Positions 62,048 through 64,000 of a stretch of DNA of 64,000 nucleotides are shown here, one piece after another. The DNA comes from Nostoc sp. NMS9 (GTDB lineage: Bacteria; Cyanobacteriota; Cyanobacteriia; Cyanobacteriales; Nostocaceae), in the NCBI RefSeq assembly GCF_017114995.1, contig NZ_JABXKL010000015.1, positions 159,090 to 223,089 on the forward strand. The letters run 5' to 3'. The translations under genes and the position numbers were made by a program. Within the stretch, counting starts at the first letter, position 1. Each line of letters starts with the position of its first letter. The notes below the pieces were generated by a model. That model ran no database searches, was not told the DNA's origin, and worked only from the letters and a program-made list of their open reading frames with translations.

Positions 62048-62329
62048 TGGACAAGCTATGAAATTCAATCGGGTGCTCTAAAAGGATTTGGCGTGGGTGC
62101 CGGAGTGTTTTTCGTTGGCGATAGACAAGCAGATCCAGACAATACCTACACTTTGCCCAGTTATCTCCGCACTGATGCTGCCATTTTCTATAAACAAGAC
62201 AGATTCCGGGCAGCGATTAATTTCAAGAATTTGTTTGACGTAGACTATTTTGAATCTGCTCGGAACCCGTTGAATGTTTACTATGGCGATCCGTTGGTCG
62301 TGCAGGGCACGATTTCGTGGCAGTTTTGA
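62048..62329 (+). pseudogene. C-terminal remnant of a TonB-dependent siderophore receptor
   Basis: About 94 codons in one frame, opened by a stop at 62042-62044, match the C-terminal barrel end of FhuE-like receptors. Landmarks are SYEIQSG, VGDRQADPDNTYTLPSY, RTDAAIFYKQDRFRAAINFKNLFDVDYFESA and a terminal SWQF. A GTG at 62093 is available, but there is no signal peptide, plug or most of the barrel, so this is a 5'-truncated relic. It lies 101 bases before a PepSY protein, which usually follows such receptors. Confidence 0.85.
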
Positions 62330-62430
62330 TCCCCATTATCCCCCTGTGTTCTTTGGACAGGCTGCGCCAACAACAGGGGGACTTTGAGAGCTGACGGTTG
62401 CCCCTTGCTCCCTTGTCTGTTCAGTACCCA

Positions 62431-63618
62431 ATGAAGCGCATTAAATTTCCGAAAATTCTAGAAGCATCCGCCATGAACCGCAAAACTCTGCGTAATTTTG
62501 TATTCATCCTCCACCACTATATTGGCTTAGTCGTCGGAGTGCTGTTAATCATCGTTGGCTTAACAGGTAGCTTGCTGGTGTTTTCACCTGAAATCGATGA
62601 GTTTCTGCTCACTCGTCAATTTGGACATATCATCCCCTCTGGACAAAAAATTCCCATTGAAGCAGTCATAAACACCGTAAAGGCAGCGTACAGCAACCAG
62701 CCAGAACTCAAAGTCGATCGCATCTATACATCCAGGAAAGCAGATGCTGCCCATGAAGTCATGCTTGAACCTGCACAGGGGGAAGCTACGGCAGTTTATG
62801 TGAATCCTTACACGGGCACAATTATAGGTAGCCGTATGAGCGATCGCACATTCACGACATTCACCCTTAAGATCCATGAACAACTGCTCGCTGGCGAAAC
62901 TGGAACCCAAATAATGGGGGTAGCAGCACTATTACTCTTTATTTTCAGCCTTACAAGTATCATCCTCTGGCCCGGATGGAGAAAACTCATTTCTGGTTTT
63001 AAGATCAAATGGAAAAATGCACATCCCAAACGAGTCAACTTTGATATCCATAAAGTAGCAGGAATTATTGCTGCTGTGTTTCTGACTTTCACAGGGTTTA
63101 CTGGATTCTATTTAAATTTTAGAGGCTTCGTTACACCGATTATTTATGCTGTTACTTTCACTCCTAATCCACCTGACCCGGTTTCCCAACCCATTGCTGG
63201 CTCAACGGCGTTAAGCCTAACACAATTGCTGCAAAAAGCAGATCCCGCCCTACCAAACACCGTTACCACTGCTGTTTATTTACCTCAGATCCCGGAAGCA
63301 GCTATCTATATACGTAAGAAATATTCTCATGAAGAGGCAATCTTAGGTCGTTCAGGTGTGTACCTAGACCAATATACAGGTAAGACTATTCAGATCGAAG
63401 ATGCACTCAATAAATCTCTGGGCGACAAAGTTTTAGACTCATTTATACTATTGCATTTTGGTACTTTTGGCGGCTTACCAACACGTATACTCTACGTCTT
63501 CGTGGGACTTGCACCACTAATTCTGTTCGTTACTGGTTTTGTGATGTGGTGGTATCGTTATCGGGCAAAAACTGTAGTTAGCCACATAATAGAAATATCA
63601 CAGTCAGGTCGAAATTAA
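62431..63618 (+). CDS. PepSY-associated membrane protein, probable siderophore-iron utilisation partner
   Basis: 395 residues from ATG 62431; ATG 62473 (MNRKTLRNFVF) is an alternative start. Four membrane segments at about 30-55, 170-190, 215-235 and 355-378 are typical of PepSY_TM proteins. Periplasmic PepSY-like regions follow segments 1 and 3 (AHEVMLEPAQGEATAVYVNPYTGTIIGSR, GVYLDQYTGKTIQIEDAL). Several histidines (ILHHYIG, DIHKVAG, LLHFGTFGG) may bind haem or metal. These proteins are commonly encoded after TonB-dependent siderophore receptors, and may reduce or release iron. Here the receptor is only a stump, so the gene may be orphaned. Confidence 0.88.
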   Translation: MKRIKFPKILEASAMNRKTLRNFVFILHHYIGLVVGVLLIIVGLTGSLLVFSPEIDEFLLTRQFGHIIPSGQKIPIEAVINTVKAAYSNQPELKVDRIYTSRKADAAHEVMLEPAQGEATAVYVNPYTGTIIGSRMSDRTFTTFTLKIHEQLLAGETGTQIMGVAALLLFIFSLTSIILWPGWRKLISGFKIKWKNAHPKRVNFDIHKVAGIIAAVFLTFTGFTGFYLNFRGFVTPIIYAVTFTPNPPDPVSQPIAGSTALSLTQLLQKADPALPNTVTTAVYLPQIPEAAIYIRKKYSHEEAILGRSGVYLDQYTGKTIQIEDALNKSLGDKVLDSFILLHFGTFGGLPTRILYVFVGLAPLILFVTGFVMWWYRYRAKTVVSHIIEISQSGRN

Positions 63619-64000
63619 CTGACAATTGATAGTGACAAAAAAGGGGACGAGTCTGCCTCGCAAACTTGTGATGCGTAGACGTAGTCATCTGTACGCGATC
63701 GCTATTCTTTTGTTGAGGTTTAATAAACAATTGGGCTAAATAATGGGGCTGGTGTAGACGCTTCTTCGGCTTGTCACCGATATTACGCCAGTTACCTTTA
63801 CCATAGGCATACCCGGCGATCAGTGGGAATGCCACAGCATTTATTGCTAGATACAACTAACAACTCAGTAGTAGCGCGGAGTTTTTCCTCAAAAATTGAA
63901 AATAATTATCAGTAATCTCATACCAATTTGAAAAAAGAATCCGACAGATATAGCAATCGCCAAGGTAATTAGGACACTAGGTTCAAGACAAACTCGATTG
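63619..64000. other. Right end of window, no supported gene
   Basis: A minus-strand frame (63578-63856) starts from TTG directly after a stop and lacks a recognisable product; its first 30 residues look partly hydrophobic. I do not call it. A CGCGATCGC (HIP1) site lies near 63694. The end of the window is AT-rich. Confidence 0.35.

Noticed and set aside
63578..63856. Minus-strand frame of 92 codons at the right end
   Set aside because: It starts from TTG right after a stop, overlaps the PepSY gene and has no recognisable family.
1..64000. tRNA, rRNA, CRISPR arrays and complete insertion sequences
   Set aside because: None seen by eye: no cloverleaf-like GTTCGA contexts, regular 30-base repeats with spacers, or transposase frames.

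Overview
The window comes from a filamentous, probably heterocyst-forming cyanobacterium (Nostocales). The evidence is: many HIP1 octamers (GCGATCGC), heptanucleotide tandem repeats of the STRR kind (AGGAGGC and AATTTTG arrays), a HetZ-family protein, a speY-like homospermidine gene, and several small families I know mainly from cyanobacteria (DUF751 before rbfA, DUF1823, DUF4327). I saw no rRNA, tRNA, CRISPR array or intact transposase. Family names come from motif recognition and memory, not from database searches.

Layout. 1-5.4 kb: a cysteine-motif small protein cut by the window edge, a kdpA remnant, a glycosyltransferase-like gene, a fused aminodeoxychorismate synthase (pabAB), and a decayed copy of the end of the glycosyltransferase-like gene. 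5.5-23.2 kb: an SLH/OprB porin, then a surface and secretion island with a TPR-CHAT peptidase-like protein, two giant two-partner-secretion exoproteins (the first frameshifted), a small exported protein and the TpsB translocator, followed by a Uma2 nuclease-like gene. 23.4-38.4 kb: mostly housekeeping genes (Nudix, folK, class A PBP, MATE, lytic transglycosylase, DAHP synthase, GH13, acylphosphatase, an arginase-fold ureohydrolase). 38.4-40.8 kb: a compact type II restriction-modification system with its own controller and two matching candidate operators. 41.1-55.3 kb: a duplicated-domain exported protein, a PAS/GAF nucleotide cyclase with altered catalytic residues, a deoxyhypusine-synthase-like gene, a second TPR-CHAT protein carrying a structured repeat inside its coding sequence, nnrE-nnrD, larC, a Sua5/YrdC-like gene and the HetZ-family gene. 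55.4-57.5 kb: a toxin-antitoxin pair with a nonsense-mutated toxin, then a second restriction-modification pair. 57.6-63.6 kb: DUF751-rbfA, small conserved genes, a Ycf46-like AAA ATPase, the C-terminal stump of a TonB-dependent siderophore receptor and its PepSY membrane partner.

Themes. Gene remnants are frequent (kdpA, the glycosyltransferase end, TonB receptor, toxin, first tpsA). Short dispersed repeats sit in frame inside at least two proteins (pabAB and the second CHAT protein). Both restriction-modification systems have convergent genes whose 3' ends overlap by about 30 bases. Exported and envelope proteins are abundant. The most distinctive unit is the CHAT plus two-partner-secretion island at 7.6-22.4 kb.
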